64,000 nt of DNA from Thermococcus sp. MV5 (lineage in GTDB: Archaea; Methanobacteriota_B; Thermococci; Thermococcales; Thermococcaceae): contig NZ_SNUE01000001.1 in assembly GCF_012027425.1 (NCBI RefSeq), positions 62,001-126,000 of the forward strand. The letters run 5' to 3'. The translations under genes were made by a program, and so were the position numbers. This document shows positions 1-8,894 of this stretch, in pieces. The notes under the pieces were generated by a model, which saw nothing but the letters and a program-made list of their open reading frames with translations, made no database searches and was not told the origin of the DNA. Position 1 is the first letter of the stretch; the number at the start of each line of letters is the position of its first letter.

Positions 1-240
1 TTAGTCGTGAGCACTCTTGTAGTTCCTCATTACATTGACGAGAAGGAGGTAAGAAAAATAGCAACATATCTTGCAAAAATTGATCCAGAGATCCCTTACG
101 TTCTCCTTGGGTTTGCTCCTCAGCACTTAATGCATGATATTCTGCCCACAAGCAAAAAACAAATGAAAGAGGTCTATCATGCAGCTAAAGAAGAAGGTAT
201 AAAAGAAGTTTACATAGAAAATTACTGGCTCTTAAGGTAA
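1..240 (+). CDS. C-terminal end of a radical SAM-type protein (5' truncated by window)
   Basis: The frame is open from base 1 to the TAA at 238-240, so only about 79 C-terminal residues are present and the real start lies upstream of the window. The tail (PYVLLGFAPQHLMHD, then a stretch ending YIENYWLL) resembles the C-terminus of pyruvate-formate-lyase-activase-like radical SAM proteins of Thermococcales. The CX3CX2C cluster that would prove this is outside the window, so the family call is from resemblance only. It meets the DUF134 gene tail to tail with a 9-base overlap. Confidence 0.5.
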   Translation, partial: LVVSTLVVPHYIDEKEVRKIATYLAKIDPEIPYVLLGFAPQHLMHDILPTSKKQMKEVYHAAKEEGIKEVYIENYWLLR

Positions 241-567
241 TTCCTCTTTCGGAATTTCATTTCCTTGGGCAAGAATTATCAACTCTCTTCCCTCAACGAG
301 CATTTGAGCAACTTTTTTTCTCGCTGATGCTAGTGCCCTCCACACTGTTCCTCTCGAAACACCCATTCTCTGGCCAGCCTCTTCCTGCGTTAATCCTTCA
401 TAATCCACCAATCTCAATACCTCAAACTCCTCATATGTCATGAAGACTGGAGGTTGAGGAGGACCAAATGGAGGTTTAGCCGGATAAAAGTGTCTAACCT
501 CAGGAATAAGGCCTATAAAACGCATTTTCCTTCTCCGACCCCTACCTCTTCCCATTCCTCGGGGCAC
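232..567 (-). CDS. DUF134 (UPF0251) family DNA-binding protein
   Basis: About 111 residues. A basic N-terminus (GRGRGRRRK) is followed by the family segment FYPAKPPFGPPQP and a sigma-70 region 4-like helix-turn-helix (TYEEFEVLRLVDYEGL, then TQEEAGQRMGVSRGTVWRAL). That HTH is the hallmark of UPF0251/DUF134, a family of predicted small transcription regulators with unknown targets. I chose the GTG at 567 because AGGTGAG lies 6-8 bases ahead; a longer GTG start at 579 falls inside that ribosome site, and an ATG at 555 has no spacing. Monocistronic, convergent with the preceding gene. Confidence 0.75.
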   Translation of the reverse strand: MPRGMGRGRGRRRKMRFIGLIPEVRHFYPAKPPFGPPQPPVFMTYEEFEVLRLVDYEGLTQEEAGQRMGVSRGTVWRALASARKKVAQMLVEGRELIILAQGNEIPKEELP

Positions 568-747
568 TTCTTCTCTCACCTGAATTCATTTGGAACTTTC
601 CCTTTTTAGAGTTTCGGTAAGAAGGAACAACTCCCTATTTCATTATCTTTTAGTACTTCCATGTTTGATTCTCACAAAATTCCTACGTTAACTCTTCCAT
701 GCCTTCTACTAGTTTTAAGAGGGGAGAGAACAATTTCCAAGCGGCGC

Positions 748-756
748 TTTTATAAA
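748..756 (+). promoter_or_regulatory. TATA box of hef, predicting a leaderless mRNA
   Basis: TTTTATAAA is centred about 28 bases ahead of the hef ATG and there is no Shine-Dalgarno sequence before that ATG, so transcription should start at or within a few bases of the start codon. The inverted repeat ATACAT-CA-ATGTAT (773-786) overlaps the predicted start. Confidence 0.5.
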
Positions 757-780
757 CCTCTTTGTTTATAATATACATCA

Positions 781-3093
781 ATGTATTTGCGGAAAGACCT
801 TATACAGCCAAGGCTTTATCAAGAGGTAATCTATGCAAAGTGTAAAGACAAAAATAGTCTAGTTGTTCTACCAACAGGACTAGGAAAGACTCTAATAGCC
901 CAAATGATAGCAGATTACCGCCTTTCCAAATATGGAGGAAAAGTCCTAATGCTAGCCCCTACAAAGCCTCTAGCCCTCCAACATAGGGAGAGTTTCCTGA
1001 GGCTCTTTAACATCCCAGAAGAAAAAATAAACACTTTAACAGGAGAAATTCCTCCTGAAAAAAGGGCAGAAATATGGAGAAAAAGCATTATAATTACAGC
1101 TACTCCTCAAACTATAGAGAACGATCTTGTTGTTGGTAGAATAAACCTCGAAGATGTGGTTTTGCTTATCTTTGATGAGGCCCATAGAGCTGTTGGAAAC
1201 TACGGATATGTATATATCGCAAAAGAATACATGAGAGAATCAAAGCATCCTCTTATTCTGGGTTTAACGGCTTCTCCTGGGAGCGACGAGATAAAAATAA
1301 AAGCTATTGTGAAGAACCTATTCATAGAACACATTGAACTCAGAACAGAAAATTCTCCTGATGTAAAGCCCTATGTACAAGGAATAAAGTTCGAATGGCT
1401 CAAAGTCAAACTTCCTGAGATTTATAAAGACGTTAGAAAGCTTTTGCGTGAAATGCTCAAAGACTCTCTAAAACCTCTTGCTGGAGCGGGGTTACTCGAT
1501 AGTTATTCCCCCGACATACCAAAGAAAGAAGTCCTAAAGGTAGGTAAAATAATAAACGCCGAAATGGCAAAAGGTAATTACGAAGTAGGAAAACTTATGC
1601 TATACCAAGCTAAAGCTTTAAAGCTTCACCACGCGATAGAATTGCTTGAGACCCAAGGATTATCCGCCCTAAGAGGATACTTAAAAAAGCTCTATGAAGA
1701 AGCGAGGAAGGGCAGAACAAAATCTACCAAAGAGATCATCCAAGACCCAAGAATGAAAAAAGCAATAGCTCTTCTCCTACAGGCCAAGGAGCTCGGACTT
1801 GATCATCCAAAACTCGATAAGTTGAAGGAAATTATAAAAGAACAACTAGATAAGAAACCATCCTCAAAAATAATTGTCTTTACAAATTACCGTGACACTG
1901 CAAAGAAAATTGTGGAAGAGCTTCTAGAAGAACCTATTAAAGCCATGCGTTTCGTTGGACAAGCCAGCAAAGAAAATGACAAGGGTCTAAGTCAGAAAAA
2001 ACAAAAACAGATTTTAGACCTTTTTTCTAAGGGAGAGTTCAACGTTTTAGTTGCCACCAGTGTTGGAGAGGAAGGCCTAGACGTGCCAGAGGTAGATTTA
2101 GTAATTTTTTATGAGCCCGTACCCTCTGCCATTCGAAGCATTCAAAGGAAGGGAAGAACTGGACGACACAAACCCGGTAAAGTAATTATTTTAATGGCAA
2201 AGGGGACAAGAGATGAGGCCTATTACTGGAGTTCCCGTCATAAGGAAAAACAAATGATTTCTCTTTTAAAGAAGGTGGAAGATATGGTTAAAAAAGAGAA
2301 ACAATCCTCTCTTCTTGGATTTGTGAAGTCAAAAGAGAAGAAAACAAGTGAAACAGATGTAAAAGAGGTAGAAGAAAAAATCGAAGTCTCAAAAGAGGAA
2401 GTCTATGAAAAACTTCCCATAAAACCCATTTTTGTAAGAAAACCAAAGGGCATTGTGGTGTATGTCGATTCTCGTGAACTTAAAAGTCAAGTTCCTAAAA
2501 TGTTAAAGGAACTCGGGGTGCACTTGGAAATCAAAACACTTGACATCGGAGACTACATAGTTAGTGAAGATGTTGCTATAGAAAGAAAAGCTGCTAATGA
2601 CTTTATTCAGTCAATAATAGATGGACGGCTTTTTGACCAAGCAAGACGCTTGAAAGAGGCCTATCTAAAACCCATAATTATCATTGAAGGTGAACTTTAC
2701 GGAATTAGAAATATTCATCCAAATGCCATTAGAGGTGCTCTAGCGGCCCTAACCGTAGACTGGGACATTCCTATACTATTTGCCAAAGACCCAAGTGAGG
2801 TAGCAAACTACATATACTTAATAGCAAAACGGGAACAAGAAGAAAGAAAAAAGGAGATCGCAGTCAGAAGCGAGAAAAAAGCATTAACTCTGGCAGATCG
2901 ACAACGCCTAATAGTGGAGGGTCTCCCTTATGTGTCTGCAGTTCTTGCAAGAAGACTTTTACGACATTTCGGAAGTGTAGAGCGAGTTTTCACTGCAAAA
3001 GAGAGTGAACTTACACAAGTAGAGGGAATAGGTGAAAAAATAGCTAGAGAAATAAGAAAGGTTATTACCGCCCCTTATGAAGAGGAGAAATAG
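781..3093 (+). CDS. hef: Hef: XPF/FANCM-like helicase and fork-specific endonuclease
   Basis: 770 residues, the expected length for archaeal Hef. The N-terminal half is an SF2 helicase: Walker A LPTGLGKTL (about residue 30), DEAH box LIFDEAHRAVG (about 130), LTASPG motif III, and motif VI QRKGRTGR. A charged linker follows (about 500-560), then the XPF nuclease domain with motif VAIERKAANDF (the ERK of ERKxxxD, about 600) and a C-terminal tandem helix-hairpin-helix (VEGLPYVSAVLARRLL and VEGIGEKIAREI). Hef unwinds and cleaves stalled replication forks and works with PCNA in Thermococcales. All catalytic motifs are intact. Probably leaderless and transcribed alone. Confidence 0.96.
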   Translation: MYLRKDLIQPRLYQEVIYAKCKDKNSLVVLPTGLGKTLIAQMIADYRLSKYGGKVLMLAPTKPLALQHRESFLRLFNIPEEKINTLTGEIPPEKRAEIWRKSIIITATPQTIENDLVVGRINLEDVVLLIFDEAHRAVGNYGYVYIAKEYMRESKHPLILGLTASPGSDEIKIKAIVKNLFIEHIELRTENSPDVKPYVQGIKFEWLKVKLPEIYKDVRKLLREMLKDSLKPLAGAGLLDSYSPDIPKKEVLKVGKIINAEMAKGNYEVGKLMLYQAKALKLHHAIELLETQGLSALRGYLKKLYEEARKGRTKSTKEIIQDPRMKKAIALLLQAKELGLDHPKLDKLKEIIKEQLDKKPSSKIIVFTNYRDTAKKIVEELLEEPIKAMRFVGQASKENDKGLSQKKQKQILDLFSKGEFNVLVATSVGEEGLDVPEVDLVIFYEPVPSAIRSIQRKGRTGRHKPGKVIILMAKGTRDEAYYWSSRHKEKQMISLLKKVEDMVKKEKQSSLLGFVKSKEKKTSETDVKEVEEKIEVSKEEVYEKLPIKPIFVRKPKGIVVYVDSRELKSQVPKMLKELGVHLEIKTLDIGDYIVSEDVAIERKAANDFIQSIIDGRLFDQARRLKEAYLKPIIIIEGELYGIRNIHPNAIRGALAALTVDWDIPILFAKDPSEVANYIYLIAKREQEERKKEIAVRSEKKALTLADRQRLIVEGLPYVSAVLARRLLRHFGSVERVFTAKESELTQVEGIGEKIAREIRKVITAPYEEEK

Positions 3094-3161
3094 AGAAAAG
3101 TTAAAATATAAGTCTACATATATAATCACCTAGCTATAATAGGGGATTAGGGGATTTTCAC

Positions 3162-3770
3162 ATGTCAACCATTAGCACATTGCTAGAAAATCTAAAGTTT
3201 GGAGAGAGCATATTGATAGAACACTCATCAACCGCTCCAGTGCATATCCTCTTTTACGAACTTATAAAGTGGGCAGAGCTAAATTCGTACCCCATTCTCA
3301 TCGATGATTTCTTAGATTCTCTCTACCTATATAAGAAACATATAAAACTCTCTGGTCTGTCAAACCAGCCAATAAATAATGTAGTAGTGATAAAATTAGG
3401 GGGTATCTTAGAAGTAGGGCATGTTATAGGGAAGGTTTCAGTAAGTGAGAGCACTATTTTACAAAAAGAATATGACTATGTTTTTGAAAGAGTACCACAT
3501 AAGAGATTCCTAAATATTGTAGTGGGATTTGACAAGTATTTGTTCCTGCTCCAAGAGAAAAAAGAGTTATTAAGTGCTCTTCATGATATCCTAAAATATG
3601 TTGGAAATAAAAGGAGAATAGCATTTTACTTCATAAATCAAGATCTAATAGAGGTTGCCGCTCCCGCAGCACTTCCAATTCTAGAAGAGGGATTCACAAG
3701 AGTAGTGAGAATAGGAAGAAATGAAAGTGCTCCTCCAACAGTCAAACTATTAAAATCCATAGTAGACTGA
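3162..3770 (+). CDS. DUF257 family protein (Thermococcales-specific)
   Basis: 202 residues beginning MSTISTLLENLKFGESILIE. The sequence matches the general form of DUF257, a family expanded in Pyrococcus/Thermococcus and distantly reminiscent of RecA/KaiC-like NTPases but without a usable Walker A here. No signal peptide or membrane segment. It stands alone after hef; the sequence just upstream (tataatcacctagctataatagg) is AT-rich and promoter-like. Function unknown. Confidence 0.7.
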   Translation: MSTISTLLENLKFGESILIEHSSTAPVHILFYELIKWAELNSYPILIDDFLDSLYLYKKHIKLSGLSNQPINNVVVIKLGGILEVGHVIGKVSVSESTILQKEYDYVFERVPHKRFLNIVVGFDKYLFLLQEKKELLSALHDILKYVGNKRRIAFYFINQDLIEVAAPAALPILEEGFTRVVRIGRNESAPPTVKLLKSIVD

Positions 3771-3784
3771 ATCTCTCTTGTAGT

Positions 3785-3857
3785 AATGTACCCCGGGGGA
3801 GCGAAGGGGACTCACAGCTCGCCGTTAGCTTATCCCCCGCGGTTTCCCCGGGGCACT
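3785..3857 (-). ncRNA. candidate H/ACA guide sRNA
   Basis: A GC-rich island in an AT-rich gap. On the minus strand the RNA folds as a lower stem CCCCGGGG/CCCCGGGG (about 3846-3853 with 3791-3798), an internal pocket (left AAACCGC, right UUCGCUC), an upper stem GGGG/CCCC, and a top containing GA/UGA elements like a kink-turn with a small AGCU/AGCU hairpin. The trinucleotide ACA (3787-3789) follows the lower stem, 16 bases after the pocket top, matching the archaeal H/ACA spacing rule of 14-16. A TATA-like TTTATAT (3870-3876, minus) lies about 20 bases upstream. rRNA target not determined. Confidence 0.55.
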
Positions 3858-3945
3858 TAGTTTTGAGGGATATAAATTCAAAACTTTTATTATAACCATA
3901 AGGAATAAAAATTCCTCTAAAGAATTACCTTCGTTTATGAAAAAG

Positions 3946-3955
3946 GTTATATAGG
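3946..3955 (+). promoter_or_regulatory. TATA box for the 3987 gene
   Basis: GTTATATAGG, centred about 26 bases before the A of ATG 3975, so transcription should begin near 3975. That supports the second ATG (3987), which has GGTGG 5 bases upstream, as the translation start. Confidence 0.45.
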
Positions 3956-3986
3956 CCTTATTTTCTAAAATAAAATGGTGGCAACT

Positions 3987-4226
3987 ATGAAAATTGTTGA
4001 AATCGATATTAAAATGCCCTATGAAAAAAGAGGAAAAATTTTGACTAAAGTTTTGACTAAGCTTAGGGGAAAAATTAAAGACATTCACTTTCTCCCGCCT
4101 ACAAGCAGGGGCATTAGTGAAATAAGAATTAAAGTAGCTGAAGAAAACGTCCCTGAGCTTCTCACACATCTTAAAAACATGGTAAAAGAGGGAAAAATAA
4201 CCTTCAAAGTCCTTAGCGAGGCTTAA
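3987..4226 (+). CDS. small hypothetical protein, ACT/ferredoxin-fold-like
   Basis: 79 residues from ATG 3987 (MKIVEIDIKMPYEKRGK). The alternating beta-alpha-beta pattern (IVEIDIKMP, helix GKILTKVLTKL, strand ISEIRIKVAEE, helix VPELLTHLKNMV, strand ITFKVLSEA) suggests a small ferredoxin-like or ACT-like domain, but I recognise no named family. The longer ATG at 3975 sits at the predicted transcription start and lacks a ribosome site. The end overlaps the stop of the convergent DppA gene by 4 bases. Confidence 0.6.
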   Translation: MKIVEIDIKMPYEKRGKILTKVLTKLRGKIKDIHFLPPTSRGISEIRIKVAEENVPELLTHLKNMVKEGKITFKVLSEA

Positions 4227-5065
4227 CGTCTAAATAGGGAAGTAACTCCACTGGCAGCAAATACAAGAAGTTGAAAAGCTTTGTATGCTTCTATTATATC
4301 TTTTGCCTCAAATTCTACCGTTTTTCCATCCACTCTATTCGCTCCCGGTAATAATTCGCCAACATCAGCCATGCCACTATTATTAAATGTAAGCCTTACT
4401 CTAATAGGATACTCAAGCTCAAGAGGTCTTGTTCCACCTTTCCTGTACTTTTCAATTGCTTTGAAAATACCGTCTTCTAAATCCTTTTTCAAAACTTTTA
4501 GGCTTGGGCTTATAGCAGAGTACCTTGAAAAAGCTCTTTTGAAAGGTATCCTTTCTGCCCAAGGAGTGAATCTTTCTACATCATCTTCAAGTAGCTTCTC
4601 ATCACCCCCTACCAAAACTGCAGGAATCCCATAATGACCAACTGCATAAGCATTGAGAAGATATTCGCTTACTTCCACCCCATTGAGCTCAAGCTTTCCT
4701 ACATTTGCTCCACTGTATGTGTGGTCAAAGATAGCATGAAATGTTCCAGCTTTTGCGTGATATCCCAAGAATAAAGCCACATCAGAGTCTTCTGCTCCTG
4801 CTATCATTGCAATCGGCCTTGGATATCCCCTAACTAAGTAAACATACTCAGGAAGTTCTTCAGGAAGAATATTTACCATTGGGCCATGACTGTCAGCTAT
4901 TACTATCTCACTAAAGCCTGCTTCGTAAAGCGCCTCTGCTGCTGTCAATGTTATTTCGGTGGCTATTTTCCTTGCCTCTGCATAAAGTGCCCCTTTTTCA
5001 ATTAAGTGCTGGGGGCTTACCACAAAGGGCATTCCCTCTAAGTCTACAGAAATAAAAGCCCGCAT
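4223..5065 (-). CDS. M55 family D-aminopeptidase (DppA-like)
   Basis: 280 residues with the M55 signature at the N-terminus, FISVDLEGMPFVV (SxDxEG, zinc ligands Asp and Glu), the IADSHG motif (about residue 60), FLGYHAK (about 100), and a conserved HTYSGANV segment carrying the proposed catalytic and zinc-binding His. This family forms decameric zinc peptidases acting on D-amino-acid or small peptides; the archaeal substrate is unknown. The start has GGTGATC 5 bases upstream. No signal peptide, so cytoplasmic. Confidence 0.88.
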   Translation of the reverse strand: MRAFISVDLEGMPFVVSPQHLIEKGALYAEARKIATEITLTAAEALYEAGFSEIVIADSHGPMVNILPEELPEYVYLVRGYPRPIAMIAGAEDSDVALFLGYHAKAGTFHAIFDHTYSGANVGKLELNGVEVSEYLLNAYAVGHYGIPAVLVGGDEKLLEDDVERFTPWAERIPFKRAFSRYSAISPSLKVLKKDLEDGIFKAIEKYRKGGTRPLELEYPIRVRLTFNNSGMADVGELLPGANRVDGKTVEFEAKDIIEAYKAFQLLVFAASGVTSLFRR

Positions 5066-5171
5066 TGAGGATCACCATTTAGAAATTAGACTGAATGTTT
5101 AAATATATTTTTGAAATAAACTCGGAAACTATTAAGTATAATAAATTCAATTGATTAATAGTGGGTGAGTA

Positions 5172-5318
5172 ATGTCCGTAATTATTGAATTCCTAAAGCT
5201 ACTTGTGGGCTTTGTAGTGTGGATAGCGGTCATAGTGTTCCTATTATGGTTTCTCCAAGGTTTTTGGAGAGGTATTTCAGAAATTGCTACAAGTTTATTC
5301 AAGCAATCCGAAAAATAA
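5172..5318 (+). CDS. 48-residue single-span membrane protein
   Basis: A short ORF (MSVIIEFLKLLVGFVVWIAV, continuing to SLFKQSEK) with GGGTGAG ending 3 bases ahead of the ATG. One hydrophobic helix spans about residues 8-28, followed by an amphipathic, basic C-terminal helix. A TATA-like ATTAAGTATAATAA lies at about 5130-5144. It stands alone between divergent and convergent neighbours. No family recognised; the ribosome site, hydrophobic profile and good spacing make it a credible gene. Confidence 0.55.
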   Translation: MSVIIEFLKLLVGFVVWIAVIVFLLWFLQGFWRGISEIATSLFKQSEK

Positions 5319-5353
5319 GGTTTAAAAACACCTGGAAATAATTGAAACCGATC

Positions 5354-6130
5354 CTATACACACCATTTCTTACTCTCTTTAATCCCTCGTATTATATTTT
5401 CAAGCCTTTTTCTTGCTTCTTCTAAAGAACCGGCCTTTTCTATTGCAGTGCCAGTGACGATTATATCTGCCCCACTTTTAACAACCTCTTTTGCGTCTTT
5501 GTAACTTCTAATCCCTCCGCCCACTATAAGAGGAACTTCTATAACAGTTTTTACAAGTTCTATCATCTCTGAAGGCACGTGTTCTGGTGCCCCACTTCCC
5601 GCTTCGAGGTATACTAAACGCATACCCATGTATTGTCCAGCAAGCGCATAGGCAGCAGCTATTTTTGGTTTATACCTGGGAATTGGTTTTGCGTCACTCA
5701 CCCACCCTACAGTTTCTCCAGGCTCAATTATGATGTAGGCCATTGGAATGGGTTCTATACCATAACGCTTTACAGTAAAAGCCCCCAAAGCCTGGGCCCC
5801 TGTTATAAAGAATGGATTTGTAGAATTTAAAAGACTCATAAAGAATATAGCATCCGCATATTTGCTAATCCCTCCATGAGACCCAGGAAAAAGAATAACT
5901 GGGAGATTAGAACTCTCTTTTATCCTTCTGACAACCCCGTCTAAAACCTCACCTTCGGCGCCAGTAGAACCCCCAACCATTATTGCATCAACACCAACTT
6001 CCTCACTCATTTGAGCAAGCTTTGACGCCAAATCAGGGGAAACATCGTCAGGATCAAGTAAAACAAAGTGAAGCTTTTCTTTTTCAAGTTTCTCGTGAAT
6101 GTACGACTCAACCCTACCTATCTTCAACAT
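5354..6130 (-). CDS. geranylgeranylglyceryl phosphate synthase
   Basis: 258 residues, a TIM barrel of the PcrB/GGGPS family. Visible motifs: FVLLDPDDVSPDLA, IMVGGSTGAEGEVLD, LFPGSHGGISKYADAIFFMS, YLEAGSGAPEHVP, and the phosphate-binding IVGGGIRS and VTGTAIEK. It joins sn-glycerol-1-phosphate to geranylgeranyl diphosphate, the first committed ether bond of archaeal membrane lipids. It follows, and overlaps by 17 bases, the DUF123 gene, suggesting translational coupling. Confidence 0.95.
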   Translation of the reverse strand: MLKIGRVESYIHEKLEKEKLHFVLLDPDDVSPDLASKLAQMSEEVGVDAIMVGGSTGAEGEVLDGVVRRIKESSNLPVILFPGSHGGISKYADAIFFMSLLNSTNPFFITGAQALGAFTVKRYGIEPIPMAYIIIEPGETVGWVSDAKPIPRYKPKIAAAYALAGQYMGMRLVYLEAGSGAPEHVPSEMIELVKTVIEVPLIVGGGIRSYKDAKEVVKSGADIIVTGTAIEKAGSLEEARKRLENIIRGIKESKKWCV

Positions 6131-6572
6131 TCTCTTCCCTCCACTCCATAATATCCCGAGGATTTTTAACCCTTTTCCACCTTAACTTCATAGAGTTCAG
6201 GATGTTAGTTAGTACCTCATAAGGAGGAGTATCCCCAAAGTAATATAAATTTGTTTTTACGGCTACGTCACTCGCTCCAAAACCTTCAATGCCTGTAACA
6301 GCACTATTCAATGCCTGAGAGAGTTTTTCTTCGATCTTTGCATTAGTCGGGATTAAATAAGCATCGATAAGCTGTGCTTTATCAAGGAGATAATCTATAT
6401 GCCAATGAAAACGTTTCTTCTTTTTAAAATGTCTTGAAACCCTCTTTTCAAGGGATCTCATTGCAGAGCCTACATAAACATAATATCCCTTCTTCAAACT
6501 AAATCCCTTAGCCTTAGTCCTTATATTTTGGCTCTTTTCAAGGTAGATTACAAGAAAATATCCTCCCTTCAT
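6114..6572 (-). CDS. DUF123 GIY-YIG nuclease-like protein
   Basis: 152 residues. The GIY-YIG-like core is visible as FSLKKGYYVYVGSAMRSLEKRVSRH, followed by KKRFHWHIDYLL and GFGASDVAVKTNLYYF, the conserved segments of the DUF123 family (related to a domain fused to some endonuclease III proteins). A TATAT element about 24 bases before the ATG and no Shine-Dalgarno suggest a leaderless transcript. The 3' end overlaps the GGGP synthase start by 17 bases. Confidence 0.8.
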   Translation of the reverse strand: MKGGYFLVIYLEKSQNIRTKAKGFSLKKGYYVYVGSAMRSLEKRVSRHFKKKKRFHWHIDYLLDKAQLIDAYLIPTNAKIEEKLSQALNSAVTGIEGFGASDVAVKTNLYYFGDTPPYEVLTNILNSMKLRWKRVKNPRDIMEWREENVEDR

Positions 6573-6674
6573 GGTTAGAGAATTAGAGTCGAATTATATA
6601 AGTTCTTTGCAAAGAGCAAAAGACAAACTATATAAATCCCTTCTCAAAGTAAACTCTGAAAAGAGGTGCTTAAT

Positions 6675-7052
6675 ATGGACAAAAAGAAAAAGCGTCCAGT
6701 TGATGAATTTCCTTGGCAAGAATATGACAAAGAAGAGTTTAAGGAGAAATATCCTCATTTAGCTAAAGAGCTAGACGAAGAGGCAGAGTTAGTTATTGAA
6801 GGCTATAGAACAAAGGAAGAAGACGAAGAAGAACCTATGGACTTTTCAGGATATAACCCCACTGTAATAGATTTCATAAGAAGATGTGAAACTGATGAAG
6901 AAGCCTTAGAGATTATCAACTGGATGGAAGACCATGGGGAGATAACACCTGAATTTGCCAAAGAACTCCGTATAAAGCTTGTAAAGGAAGGAGTAAGAAG
7001 TTTTGGTAGTAAAAAAGAATGGGGATGGTACGAGAGGCATAGAAAACGCTAA
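6675..7052 (+). CDS. DUF2095-type conserved acidic protein
   Basis: 125 residues from ATG 6675 ([20 protein letters not shown]). GAGGTG lies 6 bases upstream; the GTG at 6666 is inside that site and was rejected. Very acidic central region (EEDEEEP) then an all-helical C-terminus ([20 protein letters not shown]) ending [10 protein letters not shown]. It resembles the DUF2095 proteins of Thermococcales, which have no known function. Ends 4 bases inside the convergent AMP phosphorylase. Confidence 0.65.
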   Translation: MDKKKKRPVDEFPWQEYDKEEFKEKYPHLAKELDEEAELVIEGYRTKEEDEEEPMDFSGYNPTVIDFIRRCETDEEALEIINWMEDHGEITPEFAKELRIKLVKEGVRSFGSKKEWGWYERHRKR

Positions 7053-8560
7053 AGGTTCCCAATTCTTTGTAAAACCATGCCCTCTATCCTTATTGGATCC
7101 ATTCTTCTTGCTTGTATTATAGCTTGATCTAGTCGTGTTTCGCTTTCTGCATGTATTGTGAAAAGTGGATCTCCCTCTTTTACCTTCTCCCCTACTTTTA
7201 CATGCAATATCATTCCTGATCCTTTATCTTCAGGAGCACCTGCAGCCCTAGCTATTGTAGTGATGGCCCTATTATCAATCCTAGTTATATATCCAGAGGT
7301 CTGAGCCACGAAGGTGTACGTTTTATCACCTATTGGAATATCCCCTGGCTTTACATTTGGATTTCCACCCTGTTCTGCTATTATCTCTTTAAGCTTCTCA
7401 TAGGCCTTGCCACTCTCTAAAATCTCCCTAGCGATTTTCTTTCCCATACCTGCTGGGGCAACACCCCCCATTTCAAGCAATATTCCTGCTAATCCAGTTG
7501 CCTTTTCCACTAAACTTCCTGGGCCCTTCCCTGTTATTATTGTCTCCAGAGCTTCTTTTGCCTCAAGGGCTGGTCCTATAGTGTGCCCAATGGGTTGTCC
7601 ACCGTATGTTATGGCAGTTTCTACATATTGTCCAAGTCTCTTTCCAAGTTCTATAAAGTCCTTTGCCAAGGACCTAGCATCTTCTATTTTCTCAACTTTT
7701 ACTCCCTCTCCTGTAGGGATATCAATCAGAACATATTGAGAACCCATCGCATATTTCTTTGACATTATACTAGCAAGCATTAATCCTCTAGGATCAATAC
7801 TCAAAGTTCTTTCGGCTTTTATTGTTAAATCGTCAGCAGGAGCCAAATTGAGGGCACCGCCCCATACCAAGCATGCCCCGATTTTCTCCACGATTCTCTT
7901 AATTTCGTCTAGAGAGTGAGTTACTGGCGCGAGGACTTCTACAACATCTGCAGTTCCTGCGGCACTTGTTATTGCCCTAGAAGATGTCTTAGGAATTGTT
8001 AAGCCTGCAGCGGCTACAATTGGCACTACAAGTATATTGGTTTTGTTGCCAGGTACCCCTCCAATGCTGTGAACGTCCATAATTGGTTTTCTATCGATAT
8101 CCAGCATATCACCAGTTTCGGCCATTGCAGTGGTTAGCCATGCTATTTCATCCATGTCAAGCCCATTTATCTCTAAGGACGTTACAAAAGAGCTTATCTC
8201 AACATCTCTTAGTTTTCTGTCTACGATATCCTTTATTATTGCTTCTATTTCAACTTTTTTTAATTTTTGGCCGTTCATCTTTTTCTTGATATAACGAACA
8301 CTTTCCGGAGTTCCACCAGGAACTATATTCACAAGTTCTCCATCAGAAAAGCTGTAAGCCCTTAGCATATCCTTTGTAACTCCAATTTCACCTGGTTTAA
8401 CCATGCTGCTTATAACTACATTCCCATATATTGTTCTCTTCGCTGTTTCCACTTTTATTAAGTCTTCAGGATGAAGCTTGGCATTTTTAGCATCTTCTTC
8501 ATTAATAAAAACTAGGAACCTTCCCGTCTCAATATCAAGTGTCCTCACTTTTGCCCTCAT
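7049..8560 (-). CDS. deoA: AMP phosphorylase (archaeal NMP degradation)
   Basis: 503 residues from the ATG at 8560, which has GGAGGTGA 5 bases upstream and gives exactly the family length. An archaeal N-terminal domain (about 1-84) precedes the thymidine-phosphorylase-like fold: the glycine-rich phosphate loop [13 protein letters not shown] (about 165-177), [16 protein letters not shown], and [15 protein letters not shown]. It phosphorolyses AMP (also CMP, UMP) to ribose-1,5-bisphosphate, feeding ribose-1,5-bisphosphate isomerase and type III RuBisCO. Those partners are not in this window. Confidence 0.95.
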   Translation of the reverse strand: MRAKVRTLDIETGRFLVFINEEDAKNAKLHPEDLIKVETAKRTIYGNVVISSMVKPGEIGVTKDMLRAYSFSDGELVNIVPGGTPESVRYIKKKMNGQKLKKVEIEAIIKDIVDRKLRDVEISSFVTSLEINGLDMDEIAWLTTAMAETGDMLDIDRKPIMDVHSIGGVPGNKTNILVVPIVAAAGLTIPKTSSRAITSAAGTADVVEVLAPVTHSLDEIKRIVEKIGACLVWGGALNLAPADDLTIKAERTLSIDPRGLMLASIMSKKYAMGSQYVLIDIPTGEGVKVEKIEDARSLAKDFIELGKRLGQYVETAITYGGQPIGHTIGPALEAKEALETIITGKGPGSLVEKATGLAGILLEMGGVAPAGMGKKIAREILESGKAYEKLKEIIAEQGGNPNVKPGDIPIGDKTYTFVAQTSGYITRIDNRAITTIARAAGAPEDKGSGMILHVKVGEKVKEGDPLFTIHAESETRLDQAIIQARRMDPIRIEGMVLQRIGNL

Positions 8561-8648
8561 ATCATTCACCTCCCAGATTTGGGGAAAAAATAATATGTTG
8601 TAAAAATACTTAAGCTTTTCTCAAACCCCAAAATATAGAGAAGAGAAC

Positions 8649-8894
8649 TTAAAGATTCTTTATCTCTTCCTCAAGAGATTCTTCAAGAGCCCTTTCCCAT
8701 TCCTCAATATCAAAATCTACAAGTTCGGACTCTAGCTCCTCTTTTAGATGTGTTACCCTCCGTTTAAGGGTGCTCCGGGTTTCTTCATCATATGCCACAT
8801 AGTAGGATGATCTCCTTTCTGAGAGATACAAAATTATCAAAAAGATATTCATTAGCAAGAGAAATATTATAAGAATTGTTGTAAAAGCACTCAT
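8649..8894 (-). CDS. small membrane protein in minD operon
   Basis: 81 residues: one N-terminal membrane helix (TTILIIFLLLMNIFLIILYL, residues 5-24) then an acidic, coiled-coil-like tail (LKRRVTHLKEELESELVDF). The ATG overlaps the stop codon of the upstream minD by 4 bases, so the pair is translationally coupled. It could anchor or partner the MinD ATPase at the membrane; that is an inference from coupling and topology. No named family recognised. Confidence 0.7.
   Translation of the reverse strand: MSAFTTILIIFLLLMNIFLIILYLSERRSSYYVAYDEETRSTLKRRVTHLKEELESELVDFDIEEWERALEESLEEEIKNL

Noticed and set aside
3780-3860. The GC-rich hairpin as a simple transcription terminator of the DUF257 gene
   Set aside because: Archaeal terminators depend on T-tracts, absent here, while the pocket, ACA box and spacing fit a guide RNA.
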